Origin: Hetaerina americana
Lineage: Eukaryota > Arthropoda > Insecta > Odonata > Calopterygidae
Length of the DNA: 64,000 nt
Assembly (NCBI GenBank): GCA_022747635.1
Contig: JAKTNV010000061.1
Coordinates: 310,001 to 374,000 of the forward strand
Direction: 5' to 3'
The notes under the pieces are model-generated. The model was not told the origin of the DNA. It searched no databases and saw only the letters and a program-made list of their open reading frames with translations. Positions 9,197-19,479 of this stretch are shown one piece after another; positions within the stretch are counted from its first letter, which is position 1, and each line of letters opens with the position of its first letter. Position numbers and translations under genes: made by a program.

Positions 9197-12100
9197 CTAA
9201 AGCTGCCCCATTAAACCGGTTGACCTTAAAAAACTTAAGACTCGGTTTATAGACCCAGAGTCATCCCCTAAAATATTTCTTAAGTCTCCCCTTATCTTCA
9301 ACATGTCTCTGGCCCTTAGGTATGTTGTACATTCCGTCAGGATATGTTTTATCGTCAGGGGTTGGAAACACTCATTGCAGCGGGGCTGTTCTTTTACCTC
9401 CGCAAAGAGGTACGAATGAGTGAGGGCAGAGTGTCCTATTCTCAGGCGCGTAATCATGACCTCTTCCCTCCGAATGTTCCGGATGGAAGAGGACCATGGT
9501 GAAACGACCGGTTTTATTGCCCTGAGTTTATTATTTTGCAGAGACTGCCAAGTCTCCTTCCACTGATGCAGGACCGAGTTCCGCAAGGCGGCCTTTACGT
9601 CCTCCATTGGAACCAAGGTGGAGTCGGTCTCGGGTTGTCGAAGGGCATCCTTCGCTGCCTGGTCAGCTTTTTCGTTACCTCTTATGCCGACGTGACCAGG
9701 AGTCCATATAAAGGAGACCCTGTTCCCCTTTCTCTGAAGGGACAACAGGGTATAATGGATCTCCTGGACTATCGGGTGCACAGGTGCAAAGACCGATAAA
9801 GATTTTAGGGCGCTCAACGAGTCTGTGCAGATGAGGAAAGAGCCATTGCTTTCTTTTATTTCTCCTACGGCCGTCCTTATGGCTGACAGCTCGGCTGTGA
9901 AAATGCTGCAAGAAGTGTGCAGTTTTTTCCTCACGACTCCATGGTAGTGGGACACGACCGCATAGGCACATGCAGATTCTGACTTTGACCCGTCGGTGTA
10001 GACTGGGACAAAGTCAGAAAGTGAGCTGAGGACGGCACTGAAGAGCTGCTGGTATTCGGAATCGGTCGTCTTGACTTTGCGGCGTGCACTGGCAATGAGT
10101 TTAATATCCGGCATTGGTGTTAACCAAGGCGGATACTTAGCATAGGAGACGGGGCATATTTGAGGAAATGTAAAATTTACCTCATTAATAAAATCATTAA
10201 AACGAACGGCAAAGGGCCTAGTTGCCCTTCTCTGCCTGTTAAATAAGTCTAAAAACCATTGGTTAAAAACTATGTTAAAACAAGGGTGGATTGTCTCTGA
10301 TAAAATTTTACAGGCATAGTTGCCCATTAAAATCATCCTGCGGGTTTCCAACGGAGGCTCCCCTGCGTCTGCAAGTAAGCTTGGGACTGGGCTTGTTCTA
10401 AATGCCCCGGTGGCCAACCGTATCCCAGCATTGTGGACACATGTGAGTGGTCTCAAGTAAGACTCTCGTCCTGAGGAATACACTATGGAACCATAGTCCA
10501 GTTTGGATCGCACCAAGCCTCTGTACAATAAAAGCATGGTGGTGCGGTCTGCTCCCCAAGTGGAGTGAGTTAAAAACTTTAAAACGTTGAGGGTTTGGCG
10601 ACACCTCTCGCGTAACACGCGGATATGCTCCCGCCAGTTCAGCTTTTGGTCCAGGATCATGCCGAGAAAGCGGACGGACTCCACAAATGGAATAATCCTA
10701 CCCAACAGGGTTAGGGTCGGGGTAACGTGGTAACCGCGAAGACGGTGAAAGTGCACGCATTTCGTTTTCTCCATGGAGAAACGAAATCCGTTCTTTCGCG
10801 ACCACTCTCCCAGTTTGTTCAGAGTCACCTGGGCTTGCCTGGAAGCGTTTGGCAGTCGTGTCGACCGGCAAAATATGGCTAGGTCGTCCACATAGAGCGA
10901 TGACATCACCGGGGCATTGATGCATTCCACCACGTCGTTGATGGCGATGGCAAATAACGTCACGCTCAGTACTGAACCCTGGGGTACCCCGTTCTCCTGT
11001 GTAAAAGATCGGGATAAGTGCTTCCCAGTCCTTACTTTAAAAAGGCGGTTACTTAAAAAATTTCTGATAAATAGGGCCATGTTGCCTCTAAATCCCCACT
11101 TGTGGAGCGTGTTGAGGATTCTCCATCGCCACACACTATCATAGGCCTTCTCCAGGTCGAAGAAGACTGCTATGACGTGTTGACGGTGGAGAAAGGCTTC
11201 CTGGATGAAGTTCTCAGTGCGAACCAGATGGTCTGTCGTGGACCTGCCACGCCGAAAGCCGCACTGAGCGTCGGAGAGCAGGTGTCGACTCTCCAAGCAC
11301 CACATGAGACGTCGGTTTACCATCCGTTCCATCACCTTGCACAGGCAGCTGGTGAGAGATATGGGACGGTAGTTGTTCGGGTCATTTTTGTCCTTGCCCT
11401 GTTTTGGGATTGGTATCACGATGGACTCTCGCCAGGCATTTGGAAAACTGCCCTCGTTCCAAAGTTGGTTGAGGGTATTTAGGACCTCCCCAATCGAGTT
11501 TTCCGGAATGTTCCGGAGAAATGCGTTGTGGATTTCGTCCCCCCCTGGCGAGGTGTAATGGGAGTCTTCGATGGCGGATTTAAGCTCCCAGGACGTGAAA
11601 GGCTCATTGTAATATTCGCTTGTAGGACCTGCACCAAAATTGAGAGGGACTCTCTCGCATCGCCTCTTCAGGTTCGCAAAGTCCGCGGCATAGCCCTCGT
11701 CACTGCTATTGGCCGCGAACTGACTGGCAAATATGTTGCTTATTTCGGCAGGTGAATTAACCACCCGGCCAGCAACAAGCAATGGCGAGATGACAAATGA
11801 GCCCTTGGACCCGGAGATTTTCTTCACTTTGTCCCATACCTGACCAAGTGGCGTGCGATGGTTAATGGTAGAGACGTATTCTTTCCAGGAAGCCCTCTTG
11901 GCCTCCTTCACGGCCCTTCGAGCTCGCGCTCTCAGGCGGCGGTACGATGCCAGATTAGTTGCCGTGGGATATTTTCTAAAAATATTCAATGCTTTTTTCC
12001 TCGCCCGAATCGCCCGGTCGCATTCCCCGTTCCACCAAGGGACAGGAGCTCGATTAATGTTCCCGGACGTACGAGGGATACTTTTGGTAGCTGCCGCCAA

Positions 12101-12898
12101 CAGCGTTGAACTTAGTTTATCGACGTTGTGCAACGCGTCGAAACTTGCGTCGTGTTTATATGTAAACGTACGCTTGAAAAGTGGCCAGTCCGCACGGTTA
12201 ATACGCCACTTTTCCGGAGGTTTTGAAATGGTGGGTGAAGAGTCTTCTTTGACGAGTAGAAGAGGAAAATGGTCACTCCCACAGAGATCGTTGTGGGTGG
12301 ACATTTTTAGCTTTGGGGCTAGACTTCTCGAGCATAGACAAAGATCTATTGCTGACAATTCCCCATTGAAGCTGTTAAAGCGGGTTTTTTCGCCGCTATT
12401 TAATAAAAACAGGTTAAAATCCTCAATAAAGTTGGATAAAATTCGACCTCTCCTATTACTTTGGGTTTCTGGCCCTCCCCAGAGAGGATCATGGGCATTA
12501 AAATCTCCCATCAAAATGAACGGCTGAGGAAGCTGGTGGACAAGGGCTTCAAGGTTCAGGCGGGTCACCGGTGCACCCTCTGGCAGATACACGTTGCATA
12601 ACGTCATCCTCTCAGGGGTGTGCACCGTGACAGCGACGGCCTGGAATGGAGAGTTCAATTGGACTCGCGAGGTGTAAATGGCCTCACGGGCCGCAACTGC
12701 TACTCCCCCTTGGGCTCGTTGGCCACTTAGGTCATCCGTTCTAAAAACAGTGAACCCCTTCAGAATACCCTTATCTTCAGCCTTAAAATGGGTCTCTTGG
12801 AGACAAATACAAGAGGGTTTAAAATCTTGGATTAAAATGGCCAGCTCCTCCTTGTGCCGTTAAAAGCCATTGCAGTTCCACTGCAGAATGGAACACAT
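9197..12898 (-). pseudogene. LINE copy 2 ORF2, disabled by a stop at codon 13
   Basis: The frame begins MCSILQWNCNGF at 12898, as in copy 1. Codon 13, Tyr in copy 1, is TAA here (12862-12860). The rest of the frame is open to the same stop; the next in-frame Met is at 12658, giving 1,153 residues that lack the first part of the endonuclease. The QETH and nearby catalytic motifs fall in the lost part, whereas GDFNAH, SDHFPLLL, the YVDD reverse transcriptase and RNase H remain. A few substitutions against copy 1 are visible (YVSTI preceded by K instead of I; NLKRRCERV in place of YRKRRCERV). It probably cannot make a full ORF2 protein. A sequencing error at this single base would be the alternative explanation. 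Confidence 0.88.
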
Positions 12899-12976
12899 TT
12901 AAAGTGTTAAATTAAAATAAATAAATATATAAATAAATAAGTTGACTAAAAAGGGAGATGACCAACTCTATTGAGG

Positions 12977-14308
12977 TTATCGCTTGAAGCGATGTTTCCT
13001 CTTCCACTCGTTTGCGAAGACCTCAGTATCAGAGATACTCTGGTCCTCTTCAATTACCTCCGGCTTCTTTGGCTTCACTGGAGGCGGCGGGGAAGGTGTA
13101 TTCTCACGCCCTTTTGGCGTGTTCCCCTTGGTGGTTTTTTGTGGGCTCTTCTTTGTAGGGCCCACAGGAGTAGGTGGCTCCTTGTCCACCTTACTCTTTC
13201 CATCCTTCACCCTTTTGGGTTTAGGCACTTGCGTATTTTCAATTGGGGATTCTTTCGGTATCTCCGTCTGCGTGGCGATGGTACACTTTACACATGGCGT
13301 GGTTGCAACGGAAGCAAAGGACCGGGAGAAAGTTGGGGCGATTAGCGCCCTGTATTTCCTCCTCGCTTCCGCATATGGGATTTTTTCAAGGGTTTTTATC
13401 TCCATGACTTTCCTCTCTTCTTTCATCTTCGGGCAATCACGAGAGTACACTGGGTGTGTACCCTCGCAATTGACACAAAGAGGTTCCGAAGAGCACTCTT
13501 TATCCTCGTGTGCGTCTTTGCCACAGCGCGGGCAGGTGGCCTTGCCCTCGCAGCGCGACGCGACATGGCCGAACCGTTGGCATTTGAAACAACGCACGGG
13601 ATTCGGGATGAATGGCCTCACTGGTACCGATTCATAGCCCACAAACACCTTGTCGGGTAGTCTATCACGCGCAAACGTCAAGATCACGGAGGTGCTGTTC
13701 ACGTTTTCTCCGTTGCGCCTCGTGGTGAGTCGACGACAATCAGTCACTCCCTGAGAGAACATTTCTCTCTTGATTTCTTCGATGTCCACGTATAGGAGGT
13801 CGTAGTGACTGATGACTCCCCGACAGGTGTTAAGAGTGCGGTGCACCTCCACCTTAATCGGAATGTCATGGAGCATTCCCATAGCAAGCAGTTTTTCGCT
13901 CTGTGTGTCGTTCAGGGTCTCTATAAGTAGTGTACCATCCCTGAGCTTCTTCACGCTCTTTGGGTCCCCAGGCACAATCTGTGACAACACTCTGCGAATT
14001 AAGAAGGGAGAAACCTTTTTCAAGGTCTCACCTTCCTTTGCACAAGACATAATTAAATAGCGCTTACATGCGCCGATACACTTTTCTCCCCCGCCGGTGT
14101 CCGGACGGGATCTTTTTAGTGGTGGAGAGGGTTTTTCCTCCATAATAGGAAATGATTCGTCCCTCGGCCTCCCCACCCGCCACGGAGCCACGCATTTGGG
14201 ACGCCACTCCGCCAAACCGGAGCGGTCGCCAGGGCTAACTCGAGGGATATAGCGCTTCTGGAGTGGTTGTCTGTTTCGGGGTGGATCTTCGGTGCAAGGG
14301 CCCACCAA
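12977..14308 (-). CDS. LINE copy 2 ORF1, gag-like protein
   Basis: This intact 443-codon frame is collinear with ORF1 of copy 1. The cysteine motifs are unchanged: CFKCQRFGHVASRC, CPRCGKDAHEDKEC and CVNCEGTHPVYSRDC. Differences are scattered conservative substitutions, for example AEWRPK for AERRPK near the N terminus and VGPTKK for VGPSKK in the C-terminal linker. As in copy 1, an inner Met (MEEKPSPPLKRSRPD, about 14143) is a possible true start. The frame is open although the partner ORF2 is disabled, so this copy could still supply ORF1 protein. Confidence 0.85.
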   Translation of the reverse strand: MVGPCTEDPPRNRQPLQKRYIPRVSPGDRSGLAEWRPKCVAPWRVGRPRDESFPIMEEKPSPPLKRSRPDTGGGEKCIGACKRYLIMSCAKEGETLKKVSPFLIRRVLSQIVPGDPKSVKKLRDGTLLIETLNDTQSEKLLAMGMLHDIPIKVEVHRTLNTCRGVISHYDLLYVDIEEIKREMFSQGVTDCRRLTTRRNGENVNSTSVILTFARDRLPDKVFVGYESVPVRPFIPNPVRCFKCQRFGHVASRCEGKATCPRCGKDAHEDKECSSEPLCVNCEGTHPVYSRDCPKMKEERKVMEIKTLEKIPYAEARRKYRALIAPTFSRSFASVATTPCVKCTIATQTEIPKESPIENTQVPKPKRVKDGKSKVDKEPPTPVGPTKKSPQKTTKGNTPKGRENTPSPPPPVKPKKPEVIEEDQSISDTEVFANEWKRKHRFKR

Positions 14309-14657
14309 AACCCTTACATCTCCGACCTCCCTACGCAGACCCCCACACCCTTGGCACTCGCCACCGGAGCGAAAACGCGACGGAAGCCGATTGACCGGGA
14401 GTGGCTAGCTCCCGGCCTCCCGTTTACGCGAAATCCGGGGCCAAAGAGGGATATCGCTCTCCGGTCCATACAGGGCATCCGAAACCCTGCTGGGAACCAG
14501 AAAGATCACCCTCCAGGATCCCCTTCTCTCCCTTACGGGTCTCCAGGCACGGCAAACACCTGGGCGGATCGCAGGCCAGATGGTATGGCCGCTCACAGAC
14601 AGTGGATCCACAGCACTGTCCGGACGCATCCCTTGCTGGCTTGGGGTTTGTTTTCGG

Positions 14658-14742
14658 GGTTTTCTCCCCGCCCTTTTAGTCGCCTCTTACGACAAGCAGG
14701 GATACTGCGGGAGTTATCTCTAACCCCCTACCCGCGGGGGGG
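14658..14742 (-). other. Conserved structured 5' end of the LINE (copy 2)
   Basis: This is the same terminal block as 5870-5954, with GTCGTAAGAGGCGAC forming a short stem and CCCT/AGGG outside it. It ends at the target duplication at 14743, which fixes the element's 5' end at 14742. Confidence 0.5.
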
Positions 14743-15029
14743 CCGCTTTAATTGTTGCAGAGCTATTAATAGTTTTTAACTGCCATTGGAGGCATAACTG
14801 ATGACAAAGGCAAGTGTCCACCTTAAGGTTCCATCCTTAACTACTAGTGAAGTTCAGGAGTAGGTCAGAAGAGTACAGGTTTTCATGCTCCAAAAATTAC
14901 TGAAGACAATCACATGATGTTTGAGGAAGTACCTTGACTCAGAATAAATGCTTGCATATTGATGGCCCTAACTGGGAAACTAGCAGTGCCTGATTTGGGA
15001 GAGTTAATTCCACAAGCTACCAAGTACAC
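14743..15029 (+). pseudogene. Unidentified decayed coding locus, second segment
   Basis: Beyond LINE copy 2 the + strand continues the interrupted coding-like sequence, ending near 15029 with pieces such as RINACILMALTGKLAVPDLG (about 14940-15000). It is then cut by the 5-bp target duplication tacac (15025-15029) of the young gypsy element. Stops and frame changes occur. The protein family is not recognised. The gene or viral origin is open. Confidence 0.4.
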
Positions 15030-15174
15030 TGTAGTATATAGTGATTATCGTTGTGTGTTTGTTTATGTGCATAACGATTGTCAACTGTTTAAATAAAGAA
15101 AGTCAAGGCACCGCCATTTTGGCGGCAGTCTCTCTCCTGCCTTCAAGCACGTCGTTTCATTCCAAGACACCACA
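15030..15174 (+). repeat. 5' LTR of the young gypsy element
   Basis: 145 bp, TG...CA ends. It contains an AATAAA signal at 15092-15097 and an inverted repeat ccgccattttggcgg near 15110-15124 that includes a GCCATTTTG motif. Transcription should start in this LTR and polyadenylation should occur in its 3' partner. Confidence 0.92.
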
Positions 15175-15176
15175 AT

Positions 15177-15189
15177 TGGCGACGAGGAT
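15177..15189 (+). promoter_or_regulatory. Primer-binding site, tRNA-Ser(GCT) type
   Basis: TGGCGACGAGGAT lies two bases inside the 5' LTR and is complementary to the CCA end of tRNA-Ser(GCT). This is where minus-strand DNA synthesis would be primed. The tRNA identity is from remembered sequence and should be confirmed. Confidence 0.75.
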
Positions 15190-15361
15190 GCCGGCTTTAA
15201 TGGAGAAATTTATTCCCGAGGAGGAAAGTTGGGATGCGTATGAAGAGCGGCTGGACCAATATTTTATTGTGAACGATTTAATGAGGGAGGAGACTCATGG
15301 GGAAAAAAAAGGAAGGCCGTATTATTGTCGTCGATGGGGAAATCAGCTTACGGCGTGCTAA
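15188..15361 (+). pseudogene. Gag N-terminal fragment of the young gypsy element, frameshifted
   Basis: The first Met after the primer-binding site (15188) opens a frame reading MPALMEKFIPEEESWDAYE, the usual start of Mag-type gag. It runs only 57 codons to a stop at 15361. The continuation of gag (KSAYGVLRNLCAPEKP) is in another frame from about 15311. The switch falls at an 8-base A run (15303-15310). The later frame would rejoin the first one if the run had one more A. So this is either a lost base in the element, an assembly error in a homopolymer, or less likely programmed slippage. Confidence 0.75.
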
Positions 15362-18300
15362 GGAATTTGTGTGCTCCGGAGAAGCCTTCGGGCTCTTCAT
15401 ATGGTCAGTTGTGTGAGTTTTTACGAAGACATTTCAGCCCTAAATTGTCCGTTATTGCTGAAACACACAAATTCCACCAAAGCGTGCAGGGAAAGACAAG
15501 TTCTGTCCGAGAGTTCGCCACGGAGCTAAGGAAAGCATCACGAGGATGTAATTTTGGCGCCTTCCTTGACCGGGCTTTGAGGGATCAATTTATCCTTGGA
15601 CTTCGGGACAGAGATATAGTACGAGCACTATATTTGGAAACAGAAGAGCTGGGGTTTGAAAGAGCAGTGGAGATAGCGGCTGCGCGAGAAAAAGCTGCCG
15701 CGAATGCCTCGGCGTGCAGCCTTTTCTCGCCATCGGCGGACCACGTGACAGGGGTCGGCGCCTGTGGAGTAGGCGGCCATTTTGTGAAAGCTGATACCGC
15801 ATCGGAAGCGGGCGACCAGCTGGAGGAGCAAGAGGTATATAGAGTCGCTGTCCGCGGGAGTGGGAACCGGCCACAGCGGAATCATCGGAATCCAGCGGCA
15901 TCGGGAAAGATTGGCGCCGGAGTGTGCTACTGCTGCGGAAGGAAGGGTCATGCTAGGGCGGAGTGCCGTTTTAGAAATGCAAAGTGCGATATTTGTCGCC
16001 GTACAGGGCATTTGAAGGCAATGTGCAATCAGGGTCGCTTGGGTGAGTACCATGAGGTTTATCATCACGAGCCTTTCGTTGAAGGCATTGGGTGCGCACG
16101 GATGTGTATGGATGGGAATGTGTTGGAAAACCAAATTAGGGAAGGGGAGCGTAAAAAAACTTTGGAGGAGTTACCAGGATTGTTCAATTTAAAAAGCTCT
16201 GTTAATAATCCTTTTTGGAAAGTAACTATTAAAGTTGACAAGGTAGAGTTAGATATGGAGATTGATACAGGATCGGCCATATCTGCTATATCAGAGGAGT
16301 GCTATAAAAGACACTTTTCGAATGTCTTTTTGGAAAGCACTGATATCTTGTTGAGAACGTACGCTAACGCCTGTATTAGGCCTGTGGGTATTGTATGGGT
16401 ACAGGTTCATTTTCAAGGAAGCTTGTTTAAGTTGCCATTGTTTGTGGTAAGAAATGGAGGTCCACCTATTTTGGGCAGAGATTGGTTGAAAACTTTCCAA
16501 TTTAGCTTTTCTTTCCTTAATCTAGGGGCTGTTGGGTGTGTTTTAACGGTGGAGAGTGTGTTGGAAAATTTCTCCACATTATGGGATGATGGATTGGGAA
16601 CATTCAGTAAAGGCAAAGTTACTCTAAGTTTAAAGAAGGGCACTAAACCTGTGTATTGTGCACCCAGGGCATTGGCGTTTGCTCTCAAAAATCGAGTAGA
16701 TGAAGAGTTGGATAGGCTAGTTACGTTGGGTATCTTGTATCCAGTAGAATTCAGTACTTGGGCAACTCCTATAGTCCCAGTTGCTAAAAATGATGGAAAA
16801 GTGAGAATCTGTGGGGATTTTAAGATTACTCTTAATCCTAGTTTGGAAGTGGAAAGATACCCCTTGCCTCGTGTGGAGGAAATTTTTTGCAAACTGCAGG
16901 GAGGAGAAAAATTCTCCACCATTGATTTGCCACAAGCTTTTCAGCAGTTGGTATTGGAGGACAAATCTCAAGAGTTGTGTACGATAAACACACACAGGGG
17001 TCTGTTTCGCTATTGTAGGTTGCCTTTTGGGGTTGCATCAGCTCCAGCTATTTTCCAAAGAGTCATGGATCAGGCTATGCAGGGGTTGAAAGGAGCTGCT
17101 TCTTTTCAAGATGATATTATTATAACAGGGAGGAATGATGAGGAGCATGTGGAAAATTTAAGAAGGGTCCTGCAAAAACTGAGTGAGTTAGGATTTAAAG
17201 TGAATAAAGGAAAGTGCATGTTTATGAAGGATTCTGTAGAATTTTTAGGACACCGAATAGACAAGGAGGGACTTCATCCAACTGAGTCAAAAGTTGAGGC
17301 TATTATTAAGTCCCCAATACCCAAAAATGTATCGCAGCTGAGAGCCTTTTTGGGACTGATAGAATATTATTCTAAATTTTTGCCAAATTTAGCATCACGG
17401 TTGGCTCCATTGCATAGGCTCCTTCAGAAAGAGTCTGATTTTGTATGGACAAGAGAGTGCGAAGATGCTTTCAAGGTTGTGAAAGCATCAATTGTTTCAG
17501 CAAAAGTGTTAGCACACTACAGCCCTTTTCTCCCTGTAATTTTAGAGTGTGATGCATCTCCCTTTGGACTTGGGGCAGTTTTGCTGCACCGTTTTGCTAA
17601 CGGACAGGAAAGACCAATTGCCTTTGCATCTAGGTCCCTGAGTAAAGCTGAGAGAAATTATTCTCAGATTGATCGCGAGGCTTTGGCAATAATGTTTGGG
17701 GTGCGGAAGTTTAACCAGTATGTGTATGGCAGAAAGTTTATGTTGCGAACAGATCATAAGCCTCTGTTATACATTTTTGGGGAAAAGAAGGGAATCCCTC
17801 AAATGGCAGCAAACAGACTGCAGCGCTGGGCAATAGTTTTGCAAGGGTATGATTTTCAAATCCGCTATATAAAAGCTGCAGATAATATAGTAGCTGACGG
17901 TCTTTCAAGGTTACCTTTAGAGATAGATGAGGAAATAGTGAAAGACTTTTCATATATCGAATTAGGAGAAAAGGAGTTCCTTCCAGTTAATGCTAAAGGT
18001 ATTTCTCAAGAGACACGAAGGGATCCTTTGCTTAGTCGAGTGTTGGATTTTTGTATGTTTGGGTGGCCAGCCAAACCTAATGAGGAATATAAACCGTTTT
18101 CGCATAGAAAAAATGAGCTAACCGTGGAACAAGGTTGCTTATTGTGGGGTAATAGGGTGATCATCCCAGAAAAGTTGAGATCCCTGGTGTTGAGGGAGTT
18201 GCATGCTGGCCACCAAGGTATTGTTAAAATGAAATCTTTGGCTAGGTCTTACGTGTGGTGGCCTAGTTTGGATGAAGCCCTAGAGTCATTGGTGAGATCG

Positions 18301-19059
18301 TGTGAGTCCTGTGCAGTAAATAAGCCTTCGCCCGTTAAAGCCCCTCTGAAGTCTTGGGATAGACCTGAGGGACCATGGGTTCGTTTACATATAGATTTGG
18401 CTGGTCCATTTTTAGAGAAAATATTTCTAGTGGTGGTTGATAGTTCAACAAAATGGCCAGAGGTTATGCCGTTAAAGAATGGTGGGGCTGAGGAAATTAT
18501 CAGTCATTTACGGGGTTTGTTTGCTGTGTTTGGGCTGCCAGAGCAAATCGTTAGTGATAATGGGTCCCCATTCACATCGGGTGAATTTCAAAATTTTTGT
18601 AAATTGAACGGAATCTTACACACATTCTCTCCTCCTTACCATCCAGCCACTAATGGTGCTGCGGAAAATCTTGTGAAATGTTTTAAAAATAAGATTAAGA
18701 CTCTGCTGCATTCAGGGGTTCCATTGCACATTGCCTTACCACAGTACTTGTTTAATTATAGAATAAGTCCCCATACTGTCACCGGAGAAGCACCTAGCAA
18801 AATGATGTTTGGACAACTTCTCAGGTCTCGCCTGACTCTCCTCAAACCTAGTGTCAGCAAGACTGTAGCTCTCAGACAGAGACTGTTGGAAATGCCTCAG
18901 ACCAGAGTGACACTGTTAAGGCGTTTTCGGGGGGGTGATGAAGTGTGGGCCAGGGCTTATGGGAGAGGTGGTTCAAAGGACTGGGTACAGGCTACGGTGA
19001 CAAGAGTACTTGGGTCCCGGAACTACCATGTCCAAACCGAGCAGGGCACAGACACATAG
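15325..19059 (+). CDS. Gag-pol polyprotein of the young gypsy element (5' end shifted)
   Basis: 1,244 residues in one frame. The gag part is followed by two zinc knuckles (CYCCGRKGHARAEC and CDICRRTGHLKAMC, about residues 195-235). Next come a protease with DTGSA (about 310), a reverse transcriptase (450-650) with FQDDIIITG, RNase H (750-860) with LECDASPFGLGAVL and RTDHKPL, and an integrase. The integrase has an HHCC zinc domain (HAGHQGIVKM.. CESC) and catalytic D, D and E in HIDLAGPF, IVSDNGSPF and ATNGAAENLV. The true gag start is upstream at 15188, in another frame, so the first Met here is not a real start. The C-terminal tail is again in another frame after about 19040. Catalytic motifs are all present. 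The function is copy-and-paste transposition of the element. Confidence 0.88.
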   Translation: MSSMGKSAYGVLRNLCAPEKPSGSSYGQLCEFLRRHFSPKLSVIAETHKFHQSVQGKTSSVREFATELRKASRGCNFGAFLDRALRDQFILGLRDRDIVRALYLETEELGFERAVEIAAAREKAAANASACSLFSPSADHVTGVGACGVGGHFVKADTASEAGDQLEEQEVYRVAVRGSGNRPQRNHRNPAASGKIGAGVCYCCGRKGHARAECRFRNAKCDICRRTGHLKAMCNQGRLGEYHEVYHHEPFVEGIGCARMCMDGNVLENQIREGERKKTLEELPGLFNLKSSVNNPFWKVTIKVDKVELDMEIDTGSAISAISEECYKRHFSNVFLESTDILLRTYANACIRPVGIVWVQVHFQGSLFKLPLFVVRNGGPPILGRDWLKTFQFSFSFLNLGAVGCVLTVESVLENFSTLWDDGLGTFSKGKVTLSLKKGTKPVYCAPRALAFALKNRVDEELDRLVTLGILYPVEFSTWATPIVPVAKNDGKVRICGDFKITLNPSLEVERYPLPRVEEIFCKLQGGEKFSTIDLPQAFQQLVLEDKSQELCTINTHRGLFRYCRLPFGVASAPAIFQRVMDQAMQGLKGAASFQDDIIITGRNDEEHVENLRRVLQKLSELGFKVNKGKCMFMKDSVEFLGHRIDKEGLHPTESKVEAIIKSPIPKNVSQLRAFLGLIEYYSKFLPNLASRLAPLHRLLQKESDFVWTRECEDAFKVVKASIVSAKVLAHYSPFLPVILECDASPFGLGAVLLHRFANGQERPIAFASRSLSKAERNYSQIDREALAIMFGVRKFNQYVYGRKFMLRTDHKPLLYIFGEKKGIPQMAANRLQRWAIVLQGYDFQIRYIKAADNIVADGLSRLPLEIDEEIVKDFSYIELGEKEFLPVNAKGISQETRRDPLLSRVLDFCMFGWPAKPNEEYKPFSHRKNELTVEQGCLLWGNRVIIPEKLRSLVLRELHAGHQGIVKMKSLARSYVWWPSLDEALESLVRSCESCAVNKPSPVKAPLKSWDRPEGPWVRLHIDLAGPFLEKIFLVVVDSSTKWPEVMPLKNGGAEEIISHLRGLFAVFGLPEQIVSDNGSPFTSGEFQNFCKLNGILHTFSPPYHPATNGAAENLVKCFKNKIKTLLHSGVPLHIALPQYLFNYRISPHTVTGEAPSKMMFGQLLRSRLTLLKPSVSKTVALRQRLLEMPQTRVTLLRRFRGGDEVWARAYGRGGSKDWVQATVTRVLGSRNYHVQTEQGTDT

Positions 19060-19135
19060 ATCAGTTGAGGGGCAGAGCCAAAGTAGCAGAAGGGCCTCAC
19101 ACAGTGTGTGACGAGGTTAGCAGTCCTGAAGCAGT

Positions 19136-19285
19136 GAAGACGTCAGTGCATTACCCCATGTCAGTGCCTCCCTTAGTGCCTGTGTCGTCCTCAAATGAAG
19201 ATGCTGAACTGAAGACGTCAGTGCATACCCCCATGTCAGTGCCTCCCTTAGTGCCTGTGTCGTCCTCAAATGAAGATGCTGAACC
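19136..19285 (+). repeat. 75-bp tandem duplication in the pol tail
   Basis: Two copies of a 75-bp unit, starting at 19136 and 19211, differ at only a few bases. Each encodes KTSVH.PMSVPPLVPVSSSN. The multiple of three keeps the frame. It is a recent internal duplication. Confidence 0.9.
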
Positions 19286-19470
19286 AGTAGGATACTGGGA
19301 GTCCAGGAAGGTAGACTCCACTGAAACTGTGAAGAACAATGTTGATGGTGGTCAAAGGCGATATCCTCAGAGGTTGAGGATTCCAAAAAAGAAGTGGAGT
19401 GTTAAAAAAAAAAAAAAAAAATTTGCCCATTGCCTGTTTTTTTTATCATTTTTTTATATTTTATTTTCCT

Positions 19471-19479
19471 GGGGAGGGA
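19471..19479 (+). promoter_or_regulatory. Polypurine tract
   Basis: ggggaggga sits immediately before the 3' LTR, where plus-strand DNA synthesis is primed in LTR retrotransposons. Confidence 0.75.

Larger units (their letters stand above)
8997..14742 (-). mobile_element. I-group non-LTR retrotransposon, copy 2
   Basis: This is the sister of the 222-5954 element, in the same orientation and about 5.75 kb long. It is bounded by a 13-bp target duplication, ccgctttaattgt, at 8984-8996 and 14743-14755. It has the same plan: 5' UTR (14742-14309), ORF1 (14308-12977), inter-ORF gap, ORF2 (12898-9197), A/T-rich 3' UTR and (CTA)n tail. The two copies differ at scattered single bases and small indels, by eye only a percent or two. 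Unlike copy 1, its ORF2 is broken by one nonsense change. It interrupts the unidentified locus at 8340-8983 and 14743-15029. Confidence 0.93.
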
